Notes: generated from the sequence alone by a model not told the origin. A stretch of 13,601 nt of DNA from HGM04593 sp045588485 (GCA_045588485.1 JAZNEI010000051.1:1-13601), one strand, 5' to 3'; shown: positions 1-7,363, numbered from the stretch's first letter. Translations and numbers: made by a program.

Positions 1-142
1 GCCCTTAAAATATAAATAAACATCCAATTTTTGCTCTATAAAAAACTTGACGATATAAATTTAAACAGCTTCTACTAATTTTCCTATGGCGCACCAATGA
101 ACAACCTTATGATTTTATGAAAAAGTGGGCTTGCTTTAGTAG

Positions 143-1426
143 TTATACTATAAATTTCAGCAAGAAGAAAACTGCAAGGATACACATACCTATGCTCACT
201 TTCTTATACTTACCACTAAGCAGATTTATAAAAATATATGACAAGTGTCCAAGCAGAATACCATCAGAGATACTATAGCAAAGCGGCATAAACAATATAC
301 AGATAAATGCAGGGATAGACTCGGAGTAATCCGAGAAATTCACATTCAGCACCGAAGCCATCATCATCAATCCCACCAGCACAAGTACCGGAGTAGTAGC
401 CGCAGCAGGAATTGCAAGGAACAGAGGAGACAAGAATAGTGCCAACAAGAAGAAGATACCCGTTGTAAACGCAGTAAGTCCGCTTCGTCCACCCTCATTG
501 ACACCGGCAGCACTCTCGACATATACAGCCACAGTACTTGTACCCATCATGGCACCAACAGCCGTAGACACCGAATCGACCACAAACACCTCTTTCAATC
601 TTGGAATCTTACCATCCTTAACCATACCGGCACGCTCTGTGACACCAATCACAGTACCTATACAATCGAATAGGTCGACAAAAAGGAATGTAAATACAAT
701 TACAAGCATATCCTTAGTGAAGATATTGCTCCATTCAAACTGCATTAATATAGGTTCTATGCTGGGAGGTACACTTACAACACCATCAAACTGAGTCACA
801 CCAAGAGGAATACCCAGCAGAGTAGTAGCAAGAATACCGAACAACAATGCACCTTTTACATTCTTCACAAGCAAGATAGATGTAACAGCAATACCAATCA
901 CACCCAACAGAGCCGAGCCTGTAGTAATATCGCCAAGGCTGACAAGCGTTGCAGGATTATCTATAATAATATTTGCACTTTTCAGTCCGATAAAAGCAAT
1001 ATAAAGTCCTATACCGGCACTGATAGCCTTCTTCAATGTATCGGGCAAAACATCCACAATCTTCTCGCGCAGATTAGTTACCGTCAGCAAGATGAACAAC
1101 AGTCCCTCGAGGAAAACCGCAGTGAGCGCAAACTGCCACGAATACCCCATCACTATACACACCGTATATGCAAAGAAAGCATTCAATCCCATACCGGGTG
1201 CAAGAGCCAACGGCAATTTTGCATAAAGTCCCATAAATATAGTAGAGACACCCGCCATTATCACAGTAGTGGTGAACAGCGCCCCCTTATCCATTCCCGT
1301 CTCGCTAAGGATATTGGGATTCACAGCTAGAATATAGGCCATAGTCAAGAAAGTGGTCAATCCTGCCATAACCTCTGTGCGTACAGTAGTCTCCTTAGGA
1401 TTGAAACCGAACAGCTTTGTCAACAT
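143..1426 (-). CDS. NCS2-family purine (adenine/guanine/hypoxanthine) permease
   Basis: Inner-membrane transporter of 427 residues, the usual length for the AzgA/PbuG branch of the NCS2 (nucleobase:cation symporter-2) family, which takes up purine bases by proton symport. Visible family motifs: GLTTFLTMAYI near residues 22-32, APGMGLNAFFAY at 76-87, AVFLEG at 103-108, DLFDCIGT at 251-258, and the substrate-site stretch ending GVNEGGRSGLTA at 308-319. Hydrophobic segments occur along the whole length, as expected for about 12-14 membrane spans. The start follows an AT-rich leader with a good Bacteroidales promoter about 70 bases upstream. The gene stands alone; the 142 bases downstream to the window edge hold no clear gene or strong terminator. 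Family is well supported; which purine is carried cannot be read from sequence (guanine/hypoxanthine and adenine types look alike). Confidence 0.93.
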   Translation of the reverse strand: MLTKLFGFNPKETTVRTEVMAGLTTFLTMAYILAVNPNILSETGMDKGALFTTTVIMAGVSTIFMGLYAKLPLALAPGMGLNAFFAYTVCIVMGYSWQFALTAVFLEGLLFILLTVTNLREKIVDVLPDTLKKAISAGIGLYIAFIGLKSANIIIDNPATLVSLGDITTGSALLGVIGIAVTSILLVKNVKGALLFGILATTLLGIPLGVTQFDGVVSVPPSIEPILMQFEWSNIFTKDMLVIVFTFLFVDLFDCIGTVIGVTERAGMVKDGKIPRLKEVFVVDSVSTAVGAMMGTSTVAVYVESAAGVNEGGRSGLTAFTTGIFFLLALFLSPLFLAIPAAATTPVLVLVGLMMMASVLNVNFSDYSESIPAFICILFMPLCYSISDGILLGHLSYIFINLLSGKYKKVSIGMCILAVFFLLKFIV

Positions 1427-1480
1427 AAATTATTGTTTTTAGTATTTATTAGTTTTATTTCGGAAACTTATGCGGTCTAT

Positions 1481-1498
1481 TTTGCGCTTTAGCGCAAA
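1481..1498. promoter_or_regulatory. Palindrome at the permease transcription start
   Basis: TTTGCGCTTTAGCGCAAA is an inverted repeat with two perfect 8-base arms and a 2-base centre. It spans the predicted transcription start and shares four bases with the -7 box. It could be a repressor operator or a hairpin at the 5' end of the mRNA. The pattern is seen directly; the role is inferred. Confidence 0.45.
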
Positions 1499-1525
1499 GA
1501 TAGTTCAATACTGTTAGAAACACAA
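1495..1525 (-). promoter_or_regulatory. Promoter of the purine permease gene
   Basis: On the minus strand the -7 box reads TATCTTTG (1495-1502), a perfect match to the Bacteroidales TAnnTTTG consensus. A TTG core (1523-1525) lies 20 bases further upstream, in the right place for the -33 element. Transcription would begin near 1488-1490, giving a leader of about 60-65 bases. The -7 box overlaps the palindrome at 1481-1498. Confidence 0.65.
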
Positions 1526-1560
1526 CAGATTAAGAGATTAGTCAACAACAGATATATATA

Positions 1561-1589
1561 AAAAAAATTAGAACCTCATAGGGTCCTAA
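1561..1589 (-). terminator. Rho-independent terminator of the tRNA unit
   Basis: Read on the minus strand, TTAGGACC pairs with GGTTCTAA (8 pairs including one G-U) around a 6-base loop and is followed directly by seven T residues. It lies just past the last tRNA-Glu gene, so it closes the tRNA transcript and separates it from the permease promoter. Confidence 0.75.
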
Positions 1590-1595
1590 CCAAAG

Positions 1596-1667
1596 TAGCG
1601 CCTACGGGAATCGAACCCGTGTTCCATGCGTGAGAGGCATGTGTCCTAGCCACTAGACGAAAGCGCC
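1596..1667 (-). tRNA. tRNA-Glu (anticodon CUC), distal copy
   Basis: A 72-base cloverleaf. Acceptor arms GGCGCTT and AGGCGCT pair with end wobbles; the D arm carries the Glu-typical GTCTAGTGGCTAGGAC; anticodon stem CATGC/GCATG encloses loop CTCTCAC with anticodon CTC, which reads GAG; the T arm is ACGGG-TTCGATT-CCCGT. The discriminator base is A and no 3' CCA is encoded. It is base-for-base identical to the copy at 1803-1874 and is last in the tRNA transcript. Confidence 0.95.
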
Positions 1668-1708
1668 AAATATTATTATGTAAGAGTTTTCAGCCTTTAC
1701 TGCTTTTG

Positions 1709-1795
1709 TAGCGCCTACGGGAATCGAACCTGTGTTCGTTACAAGACGATGAGTGAGAGGCGTGTGCCCTAGCACCATCTTTTTCCCATATTTGC
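1709..1795 (-). pseudogene. Decayed tRNA-Glu copy between two intact ones
   Basis: The 3' part is nearly intact: TAGCGCCTACGGGAATCGAA (plus strand) matches both flanking tRNA-Glu genes exactly, and the next bases differ at one T-stem position, leaving an A-C mismatch. The anticodon loop core CCTCTCAC is kept. The 3' side of the anticodon stem, however, is replaced by about 10 extra bases, so the stem cannot form, and the 5' acceptor half is unrecognisable and cannot pair. This is best read as a tandem duplicate that has lost tRNA function. The left end (about 1795) is approximate because homology fades. It lies inside the tRNA transcript, so it is probably still transcribed. Confidence 0.8.
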
Positions 1796-1802
1796 TTTTT
1801 TG

Positions 1803-1874
1803 TAGCGCCTACGGGAATCGAACCCGTGTTCCATGCGTGAGAGGCATGTGTCCTAGCCACTAGACGAAAGCGCC
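1803..1874 (-). tRNA. tRNA-Glu (anticodon CUC), proximal copy
   Basis: Identical over all 72 bases to the gene at 1596-1667: anticodon CTC, intact acceptor, D, anticodon and T stems, discriminator A, and no encoded CCA. It is second in the transcript, about 20 bases after tRNA-Ser. The perfect identity of the two intact copies beside a decayed third suggests recent duplication or gene conversion. Confidence 0.95.
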
Positions 1875-1894
1875 AAATTTCTCTTGCAAAACAG

Positions 1895-1984
1895 TGGCGG
1901 AAGCTGGGGGATTCGAACCCCCGGTACGGTTACCCGTACGGCAGTTTAGCAAACTGCTGGTTTCAGCCACTCACCCAAACTTCC
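1895..1984 (-). tRNA. tRNA-Ser (anticodon GCU)
   Basis: A class II tRNA, first gene of the unit. Acceptor GGAAGTT pairs with AGCTTCC (one wobble). Anticodon stem GCAGT/ACTGC encloses loop TTGCTAA with anticodon GCT, which reads AGC and AGU. A long variable arm with a CGTACGG/CCGTACC hairpin, diagnostic of serine, precedes the T arm GGGGG-TTCGAAT-CCCCC. The discriminator is G and, unlike the tRNA-Glu genes here, the 3' CCA is encoded (1895-1897). Confidence 0.95.
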
Positions 1985-2018
1985 GTTGAAAAAGTGCTTC
2001 AACCCTTATTTTGCGTTG

Positions 2019-2050
2019 CAAAGGTAGTGTACTTTTTTCAATCCTGCAAA
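2019..2050 (-). promoter_or_regulatory. Promoter of the tRNA unit
   Basis: On the minus strand TTTG (2047-2050), a 20-base spacer, then TACCTTTG (2019-2026). Both boxes match the Bacteroidales -33/-7 consensus at ideal spacing. Transcription would start near 2013, about 28 bases before the tRNA-Ser 5' end. Confidence 0.8.
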
Positions 2051-2141
2051 TTTTAAAGCAATTATTTTTCAAGAAAATTCAATTTTCCTAAAAAAGCAGT
2101 TCAAACCTTAATAATTTGCTTGCGATATTAACACATTTAAA

Positions 2142-2183
2142 GTGAACCCCCAAAAGTCTTTTGTCTGATTTTTGAGGGTTCAC
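2142..2183. repeat. 42-base imperfect palindrome downstream of nadC
   Basis: Outer arms GTGAACCC and GGGTTCAC pair perfectly (8 bases). After one C-A mismatch a further C-G pair, four A-T pairs and a G-T pair follow, making a long hairpin. It sits 38 bases past the nadC stop, so it may end that transcript, although the downstream T tract is poor (TTTAAATG). Each arm reads like TGAACCC-C-CAAAAGTC / TGAACCCTCAAAAATCAGAC, reminiscent of IS3/IS150-type insertion sequence ends; this resemblance is from memory and unverified. Confidence 0.5.
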
Positions 2184-2220
2184 CTCGAATTATATACTTT
2201 TTAAATATCGTACAATTTGA

Positions 2221-3072
2221 TTACTTAACAGCCTTGAAACTCATATCAAGCCCCTTTACCGAGTGGGTAAGCGCACCTACCGAGATAAAATCAACACCAC
2301 AAAGAGCATAGTCGCGCAGAGTGTCGAACGTAATACCTCCCGATGACTCGGTCTCGTAACGTCCTGCAACCATCTCAACAGCCTTACGTGTTACCTCGGG
2401 AGTAAAGTTATCGAACATTATACGCTGGACACCGCCAAGGTCGAGCACCTGCTGCAGTTCATCGAGGCTGCGCACCTCAATCTCAATCTTCAAGTCCTTA
2501 CCTTTCTCCTTGCAATACTCCTGCGCACGCAAGATAGCCTTCTGTATTCCACCGGCAAAATCGACGTGATTATCCTTAAGAAGAATCATATCAAAAAGTC
2601 CTATACGATGGTTGGTACCACCGCCTATGCGTACAGCCTCTTTCTCCATTATACGCATTCCCGGGGTAGTTTTTCTTGTATCGAGCACACGTGTATTTGT
2701 TCCCTCGAGTTGACGCACATAACGACGTGTCATTGTAGCAATACCACTCATACGCTGCATTACATTCAGCATAAGACGCTCGGTCTGCAACAGCGAACGG
2801 ACGCTTCCGGTTACATACATCGCTATATCGCCTTTCTTTACTTCGGCACCATCTTCGATTAGCACCTCGACCTGCAGAGTCGAGTCGAAACGATGAAAAA
2901 TGCGCAGAGCCATATCAACACCGGCAAGAACACCATCCTCCTTTATAAGAAGCATATTCTTACCCATCGCATCGGCAGGGATGGAAGATAGAGTCGTGTG
3001 GTCACCATCACCGATATCCTCGGCAAACGACAAGTCGATAAGTCTTTCAATAAGTTCGTCCTTAATATCCAT
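2221..3072 (-). CDS. nadC: Nicotinate-nucleotide pyrophosphorylase (carboxylating)
   Basis: Quinolinate phosphoribosyltransferase: cytosolic enzyme joining quinolinate and PRPP with CO2 release to give nicotinate mononucleotide, in de novo NAD synthesis. The 283-residue product has the family length. Motifs: N-terminal EDIGDGDHTT (18-27), QTERLMLNVMQRMSGIAT (97-114), DTRKTTPGMR (131-140) and GGGTNHRIGLFDMILLKDNH (150-169), which supply the conserved Arg, Lys and His residues of the active site, then IEVRSLDE, MFDNF, SSGGI and the C-terminal SVGALTHS. I chose the ATG at 3070-3072: the frame stays open upstream to 3231, but that extension would cross the gene's promoter and run into rlmH, and it carries no family sequence. 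Divergent from rlmH. nadA and nadB are not in the window. Confidence 0.95.
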   Translation of the reverse strand: MDIKDELIERLIDLSFAEDIGDGDHTTLSSIPADAMGKNMLLIKEDGVLAGVDMALRIFHRFDSTLQVEVLIEDGAEVKKGDIAMYVTGSVRSLLQTERLMLNVMQRMSGIATMTRRYVRQLEGTNTRVLDTRKTTPGMRIMEKEAVRIGGGTNHRIGLFDMILLKDNHVDFAGGIQKAILRAQEYCKEKGKDLKIEIEVRSLDELQQVLDLGGVQRIMFDNFTPEVTRKAVEMVAGRYETESSGGITFDTLRDYALCGVDFISVGALTHSVKGLDMSFKAVK

Positions 3073-3105
3073 AATTATAATTATTAAAATTATCTGATTT
3101 GTCTG

Positions 3106-3137
3106 CGAAGATATATAAATATGAGCACCGAAGCAAA
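3106..3137 (-). promoter_or_regulatory. Promoter of nadC
   Basis: On the minus strand TTTG (3134-3137), a 20-base spacer, then TATCTTCG (3106-3113), one base off the TAnnTTTG consensus. It would start the nadC mRNA near 3100, 28 bases ahead of the chosen ATG, which supports the shorter nadC reading. Confidence 0.6.
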
Positions 3138-3156
3138 CACAATCACACTTTTTTCC

Positions 3157-3164
3157 TATCTTCG
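3157..3164 (+). promoter_or_regulatory. Possible -7 box of rlmH
   Basis: TATCTTCG on the plus strand, the same variant as in the divergent nadC promoter, 26 bases before the rlmH ATG. No TTTG or TTG is seen at the expected -33 position, so this is weaker than the nadC signal. Confidence 0.4.
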
Positions 3165-3190
3165 CATCACAAATAAAAGCGACATCGAAT

Positions 3191-3664
3191 ATGAGAATTA
3201 CCCTTTTAGTTGTCGGGCGCACAGTAGACAATAATATAACAGCAGGAATAGCCGATTATGTAAAACGGCTGAGTCACTTTACACAATTTGACATCGAAGT
3301 AATCCCCGAACTCAAGAACGCACGCAAGCTAAGCGAAGCACAGCAAAAAGAGCAAGAAGGCGACCTTATCCTGAAGTCACTTGAATCGGGCGACCACATT
3401 GTACTTCTCGACGAGGGAGGCAAAGAGTTCCGCAGTACCGAGTTTGCTTCTTGGATAGAGCACAAACAGAACATCTCGACTCGCCGTCTGGTTTTTGTCG
3501 TCGGAGGGCCTTACGGATTCTCTCCAAAAGTATATTCGGCTGCAAACGAAAAGCTGTCGCTCTCGCGTATGACCTTCTCGCACCAGATGATACGTCTGCT
3601 TTTTGTCGAGCAGCTCTACCGCGCCTACACCATTATCAACCATCTACCCTACCACCATGAATAA
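3191..3664 (+). CDS. rlmH: 23S rRNA (pseudouridine-1915 N3)-methyltransferase
   Basis: SPOUT-class methyltransferase that uses S-adenosylmethionine to methylate pseudouridine 1915 in helix 69 of 23S rRNA, acting on assembled 70S ribosomes as a dimer. At 157 residues it has the standard RlmH length. Visible motifs: the N-terminal strand MRITLLVVGR, LLDEGGKEFRS (72-82), the SAM-binding knot loop VGGPYGF (104-110), and the C-terminal knot LSLSRMTFSHQMIRLLFVEQ (122-141) ending in the invariant PYHHE. The ATG is 26 bases after a -7-like box. The end overlaps the next start by 8 bases in another frame, so the two are probably translationally coupled. Confidence 0.96.
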   Translation: MRITLLVVGRTVDNNITAGIADYVKRLSHFTQFDIEVIPELKNARKLSEAQQKEQEGDLILKSLESGDHIVLLDEGGKEFRSTEFASWIEHKQNISTRRLVFVVGGPYGFSPKVYSAANEKLSLSRMTFSHQMIRLLFVEQLYRAYTIINHLPYHHE

Positions 3665-4403
3665 AGCAATCGTCACACTGTTTGCCTTGATGCTTATAGG
3701 TATAGAGGCTGTTGCACAGGACACTCTTCGCGTTATGAGCTACAACATAAGAAACTGCCGAGGATTGGACAATATCCTTGACATACAACGTACAGCCGAC
3801 ATCATAAAGAAGAGCAACGCCGATATAATAGCAATTCAGGAGGTTGACAGCGTTACGCGACGCAGCAGAGGGATATTCATCGCCGACACACTTGCCACGC
3901 TGTGCAATATGCAAGCCCACTTCTCCTCGGCTATAAGGTACGATGGAGGAAAATATGGATTGGCCATTCTAAGCAAAGAGAGTCCCATAGGAGTGCAACG
4001 TTTAGCTCTTCCCGGTCGCGAGGAGAGACGCACACTGCTTATTGCCGAGTACAAAAGTCTGTTTTTTGCCTGCACACATCTGTCACTGAACGAAGAGGAC
4101 CGCCTCGCCTCGCTTGCCATAATCGACAGCATTGCAAAAACCGCCAATAAACCATTCATCATGGCCGGCGACCTTAACGACAATCCAAAGTCGCAGTTCA
4201 TCAAGAGAATGTTTACAAACTGGGATATCATATCCCCGATAGAACAGCCCACTTTCCCAGCCGATGCCCCAAATGTCACTATAGACTACATTGCGACATT
4301 ACACAGCAAAGCTCAAAAAATAAGGAAAATTTCGGGCAAGGTAATAGAGGCACCGACCGTTTCGGACCACTGCCCCATTCTTGTAACCATTATAACAGAT
4401 TAA
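3657..4403 (+). CDS. Secreted endonuclease/exonuclease/phosphatase-fold hydrolase
   Basis: A 248-residue member of the EEP (DNase I-like) superfamily of metal-dependent phosphodiesterases and phosphatases. All catalytic blocks are present: MSYNIRN with Asn30, IQEVD with Glu62, CTHLS with His141, GDLND with Asp172 and Asn174, TIDYI with Asp210, and SDHCP with Asp237-His238. The first 21 residues form a signal peptide ending AVA-Q, with no lipobox Cys, so it is probably exported to the periplasm or outside. I start it at the ATG at 3657, which puts the signal peptide at the N-terminus; an upstream in-frame ATG at 3603 would add residues encoded inside rlmH. Substrate is unknown: nucleic acid, phospholipid head group or sugar phosphate are all possible. 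It overlaps rlmH by 8 bases and ends 6 bases from the convergent lipoprotein gene. Confidence 0.85.
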   Translation: MNKAIVTLFALMLIGIEAVAQDTLRVMSYNIRNCRGLDNILDIQRTADIIKKSNADIIAIQEVDSVTRRSRGIFIADTLATLCNMQAHFSSAIRYDGGKYGLAILSKESPIGVQRLALPGREERRTLLIAEYKSLFFACTHLSLNEEDRLASLAIIDSIAKTANKPFIMAGDLNDNPKSQFIKRMFTNWDIISPIEQPTFPADAPNVTIDYIATLHSKAQKIRKISGKVIEAPTVSDHCPILVTIITD

Positions 4404-4409
4404 AAAGCC

Positions 4410-5846
4410 TTACTCCTCTTCGGGCATAGGAACATATTGGAAACAGCCGGCATCGGCGAGAGAATCGGGACGTTCGACACCATCAAGGTCGTATTTCACC
4501 GCAGCCGAATACACCTTTGAAGCCACTCTACGCGCCGACGCGCTATCACTCAAATGAAAATCATACATAAACACCGAGTGGTCGACAAGCCTGAAATGTT
4601 CGGCACCGAAAGGCGATTTTTCCTTATCGTCGAACACATTGCCGACAAAGCAGCTGTCGCCATCGTTAACTGTATTCAGAAGCGACGATACAAAAAGATA
4701 GTTACGACAATTGGGCACACTATCGCCTAAATCGGGCAGATATCCCACAATTTCATCTTCACGCGAGCCTTCAATGATACAGTTAGCAAACAGAGCCTCG
4801 CGCAATGGAGCCGGGCGGCCGTCGATAGAGTTATGCAGAGCAAGAGCCACGTCGCGCTGCTTCCATACATAGAAATTGGCAATTGTACAATGAATGAAAC
4901 GCACATTTCCACCTACCACCTTTACACAGTTCCCACGTGCATTTGCCAAGAGCGAGTTTGTCACATCCACACGTGCCATGGTAGTCTCAAGAGCATTCCC
5001 ATCGAAGTTCTCAATCCTCGACGATTCAATGGTCAGACGTTGTAAAAGGCTGTCGCCCTCTACCACCCTTATACCATACTCTGCACTATGAATATCGCAA
5101 TGAGTAAAGACATTAGCATTACTTGTGGAATCGATGGTTATTCCGCCCCACTGCCCGGGGATACGGTCGTACGGCAGATAGCTGAACATATAATCGGTGC
5201 GGTCACCTCGAAAGAGTATCGGCTGCTTGCGAGTACCTTCGGCTCTCACCGTTCCGCGAACAATCATCTGTGCATCCTTGTGAAAATAGAGTGTTGCCCC
5301 CGGTTCAATTGTAAGCGTGGCCCCCTGAGCGACAACAATACTATCGTACACGATATAATGCCCTGCAGCAATCTTAGCATCTTCGTTATACAGCGCCCCA
5401 CGCAAGAACTCAACATCCCTGCCGTATGCCAGTAGAGTAACATACTGCTGCACACCACTTTCAAGAGTAAACTGCAACGAATCGCTAATAATAAGAGGTA
5501 CATCGGCCCCGTTGCGTTCGAGTGTAGCCTCGACAAACAGATACAGACTATCCTTTTTACGAATCTCAATATCGCGCACCACATCGGCAAACTGCCCGTC
5601 TACATTTATTCTGAAGCCCGACGTACCATCCACCAATCGCACACTGCTCAGTCGTAGCGACGAGCTGTTACGATTATACACCTTCATCGATGCCGTCGGC
5701 GAACCTATATCGGTAAAAAGAGTATCGAACAGAATTGTATCGCACGAGAACTCGAGCCTCAGCGACGGATTAGAGGAAAAATCGGCCTCCTCGCTACAAG
5801 CAGCAAGGAGAACCGATAGCATAAATGAGTATAATATCTTTTTCAT
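4410..5846 (-). CDS. Lipoprotein with right-handed parallel beta-helix
   Basis: 478 residues. The signal MKKILYSFMLSVLLAACSEE has lipobox LAAC with lipidated Cys17, so it is a membrane lipoprotein, likely outer-membrane or surface-exposed. An N-terminal beta-sandwich-like region (about 25-150) precedes a passage of the type YIVYDSIVVAQGATLTIEPG (about 164-183), which commonly opens beta-helix folds, followed by short repeated strand turns (about 200-380) of the NosD/pectate-lyase-like kind. The C-terminus (YDLDGVERPD...ADAGCFQY) resembles the end segment seen in many surface beta-helix proteins of Bacteroidota. No catalytic residues can be assigned, so function is open: polysaccharide binding or a structural role. 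It lies 59 bases after pepD on the same strand and is probably co-transcribed with it; I see no convincing promoter in that gap. Confidence 0.8.
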   Translation of the reverse strand: MKKILYSFMLSVLLAACSEEADFSSNPSLRLEFSCDTILFDTLFTDIGSPTASMKVYNRNSSSLRLSSVRLVDGTSGFRINVDGQFADVVRDIEIRKKDSLYLFVEATLERNGADVPLIISDSLQFTLESGVQQYVTLLAYGRDVEFLRGALYNEDAKIAAGHYIVYDSIVVAQGATLTIEPGATLYFHKDAQMIVRGTVRAEGTRKQPILFRGDRTDYMFSYLPYDRIPGQWGGITIDSTSNANVFTHCDIHSAEYGIRVVEGDSLLQRLTIESSRIENFDGNALETTMARVDVTNSLLANARGNCVKVVGGNVRFIHCTIANFYVWKQRDVALALHNSIDGRPAPLREALFANCIIEGSREDEIVGYLPDLGDSVPNCRNYLFVSSLLNTVNDGDSCFVGNVFDDKEKSPFGAEHFRLVDHSVFMYDFHLSDSASARRVASKVYSAAVKYDLDGVERPDSLADAGCFQYVPMPEEE

Positions 5847-5905
5847 TACAATCTTCGTATATATTCGCTTTTTTACACTACTATAACGAAGAAACTGAAA
5901 ATTTA

Positions 5906-7363
5906 TTATTTCGCAGGCACATTTTCGAGGATAGCAAGCAGATGCTGCCAGAAACGCTCGGTTGATGGGATATTGAGTTTCTCATCGGGCGAGTGAACAC
6001 CGCGCATTGTAGGACCGAAAGATATCATATCCAAATGGGGAGCTTTCTCGAGGAAGAGTCCGCACTCGAGTCCGGCGTGTATAGCCTTTATCTTTGCCTC
6101 ACCGCCAAACAGACGTGTATACTGCTCGCATGCCACCTTCATTATCTCAGAATTCATATTAGGCTTCCAACCTGGATAGTGTCCCTTTGTCGTAACAGTA
6201 GCTCCGGCAAGCTCAAATGCCATGCGTACAGAATCGGACACATTGTCACGTGCCGACTCGATAGAGCTTCTTTGGCTTGTAGTTACTGTAATTGTACCAT
6301 TATTCACTCGGCGAACCGATGCAAGATTGCTCGATGTCTCAACAAGACCCGGTACATCCTGACTCATTGCAAACACACCGTTGAACACTGCGTGCAGCGA
6401 TTGCAACAATCCTTTTGTAGTTTTAGAATCTATTGCACGATTAACAGGCTCGGTGCTCTGGAGCACAAATTTCATATCGGGCTCGGTTACGCTATATTCA
6501 TCCTGCACTTCGGCTGCAAAAACATTAAAATCGACACGCACGCTCTCTTTATCCTCAGACTGTACTGCAAATACAGCCCATGCGTCGCGAGGAATGGCAT
6601 TATGCAGACTGCCACCATCAATATCGCATAGATAGAACTCATATTTATCGGCTACACGACACAAGAAACGATTGAGCAGCTTATTGGCATTTGCACGTCC
6701 TTTGTTTATATCATCACCCGAGTGACCACCCGTCAGTTGCGAAATCTCGGCTTTCATAAAGAAGAGGTCACCTGCTATAGGCTCGTATATGTAACGAAAA
6801 TCGGCATAATTGCAGACACCACCGGCACAACCGATGAATATCTCGCCCTCATCCTCCGAGTCGAGGTTAATGAGAATATCACCCTGCAACAGATTTGCAT
6901 CAAGTGCCATAGCACCGGTCAATCCGGTCTCCTCGTCTATTGTAAAGAGGCAGTTAATGGGACCATGCTTAATAGTATTATCGGCAAGAACAGCCATTCC
7001 TGCAGCTACACCTATACCATTATCGGCTCCAAGGGTCGTTCCGTCTGCACGCAGCCACTCACCATCGACAATCAATTTTATTGGATCTTTAGAAAAATCG
7101 TGCTCGACATCCTTGCGTTTGTCACACACCATATCCATATGTCCCTGCAAGATAATCGTTTTTCTATCCTCGTATCCCGGGGTAGCAGGTTTCTTAATGA
7201 GCACGTTACCCACCTCATCGGCAATAGTTTCAAGACCCAATCCCTTACCAAACTCCTGCAAAAAACGAGAAATCTGCTCCTCATGCTTCGATGCGTGAGG
7301 AATTTCACAAATCTGTGCAAAATAGTCGAAAACCATTTGCGGTTTCAAATTCAATTTTTCCAT
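5906..7363 (-). CDS. pepD: Aminoacyl-histidine dipeptidase (M20 family, PepD type)
   Basis: Cytosolic di-zinc dipeptidase (beta-alanyl-histidine/Xaa-His dipeptidase, also called peptidase D) with broad specificity in peptide breakdown. At 485 residues it has the full family length. Metal and catalytic residues are visible: GHMDMV with His75 and Asp77, LGADNGIG with bridging Asp114, IDEETG with Glu144-Glu145, NLDSED with Asp168, and the C-terminal HAGLECG (429-435) and GVHSPDE with His457. The lid/dimer domain lies between, with GGHSGDD (212-218) and HNAIPRD (254-260). The family's start MEKLNLKPQMVFDYF is intact. No signal peptide. It is the likely first gene of a two-gene unit with the downstream lipoprotein. 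Its promoter may use the minus-strand half of the palindrome at 7501-7516. Confidence 0.93.
   Translation of the reverse strand: MEKLNLKPQMVFDYFAQICEIPHASKHEEQISRFLQEFGKGLGLETIADEVGNVLIKKPATPGYEDRKTIILQGHMDMVCDKRKDVEHDFSKDPIKLIVDGEWLRADGTTLGADNGIGVAAGMAVLADNTIKHGPINCLFTIDEETGLTGAMALDANLLQGDILINLDSEDEGEIFIGCAGGVCNYADFRYIYEPIAGDLFFMKAEISQLTGGHSGDDINKGRANANKLLNRFLCRVADKYEFYLCDIDGGSLHNAIPRDAWAVFAVQSEDKESVRVDFNVFAAEVQDEYSVTEPDMKFVLQSTEPVNRAIDSKTTKGLLQSLHAVFNGVFAMSQDVPGLVETSSNLASVRRVNNGTITVTTSQRSSIESARDNVSDSVRMAFELAGATVTTKGHYPGWKPNMNSEIMKVACEQYTRLFGGEAKIKAIHAGLECGLFLEKAPHLDMISFGPTMRGVHSPDEKLNIPSTERFWQHLLAILENVPAK

Noticed and set aside
1..142. Possible gene or terminator left of the permease
   Set aside because: No open frame with a credible start and no compact hairpin with a T run; only a distant 7-base inverted repeat (72-78 with 136-142), too weak to call.
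3073..3231. An N-terminal extension of nadC by about 53 residues (in-frame ATG at 3231)
   Set aside because: It would cross the TTTG-N20-TATCTTCG promoter, overlap the start of rlmH, and encode low-complexity Ile-rich sequence not found in the NadC family.
5993..6631. A 212-residue open frame on the plus strand
   Set aside because: It lies wholly antisense to pepD, is Cys/His/Arg-rich with no family motif, and is explained as a shadow frame of a well-supported gene.
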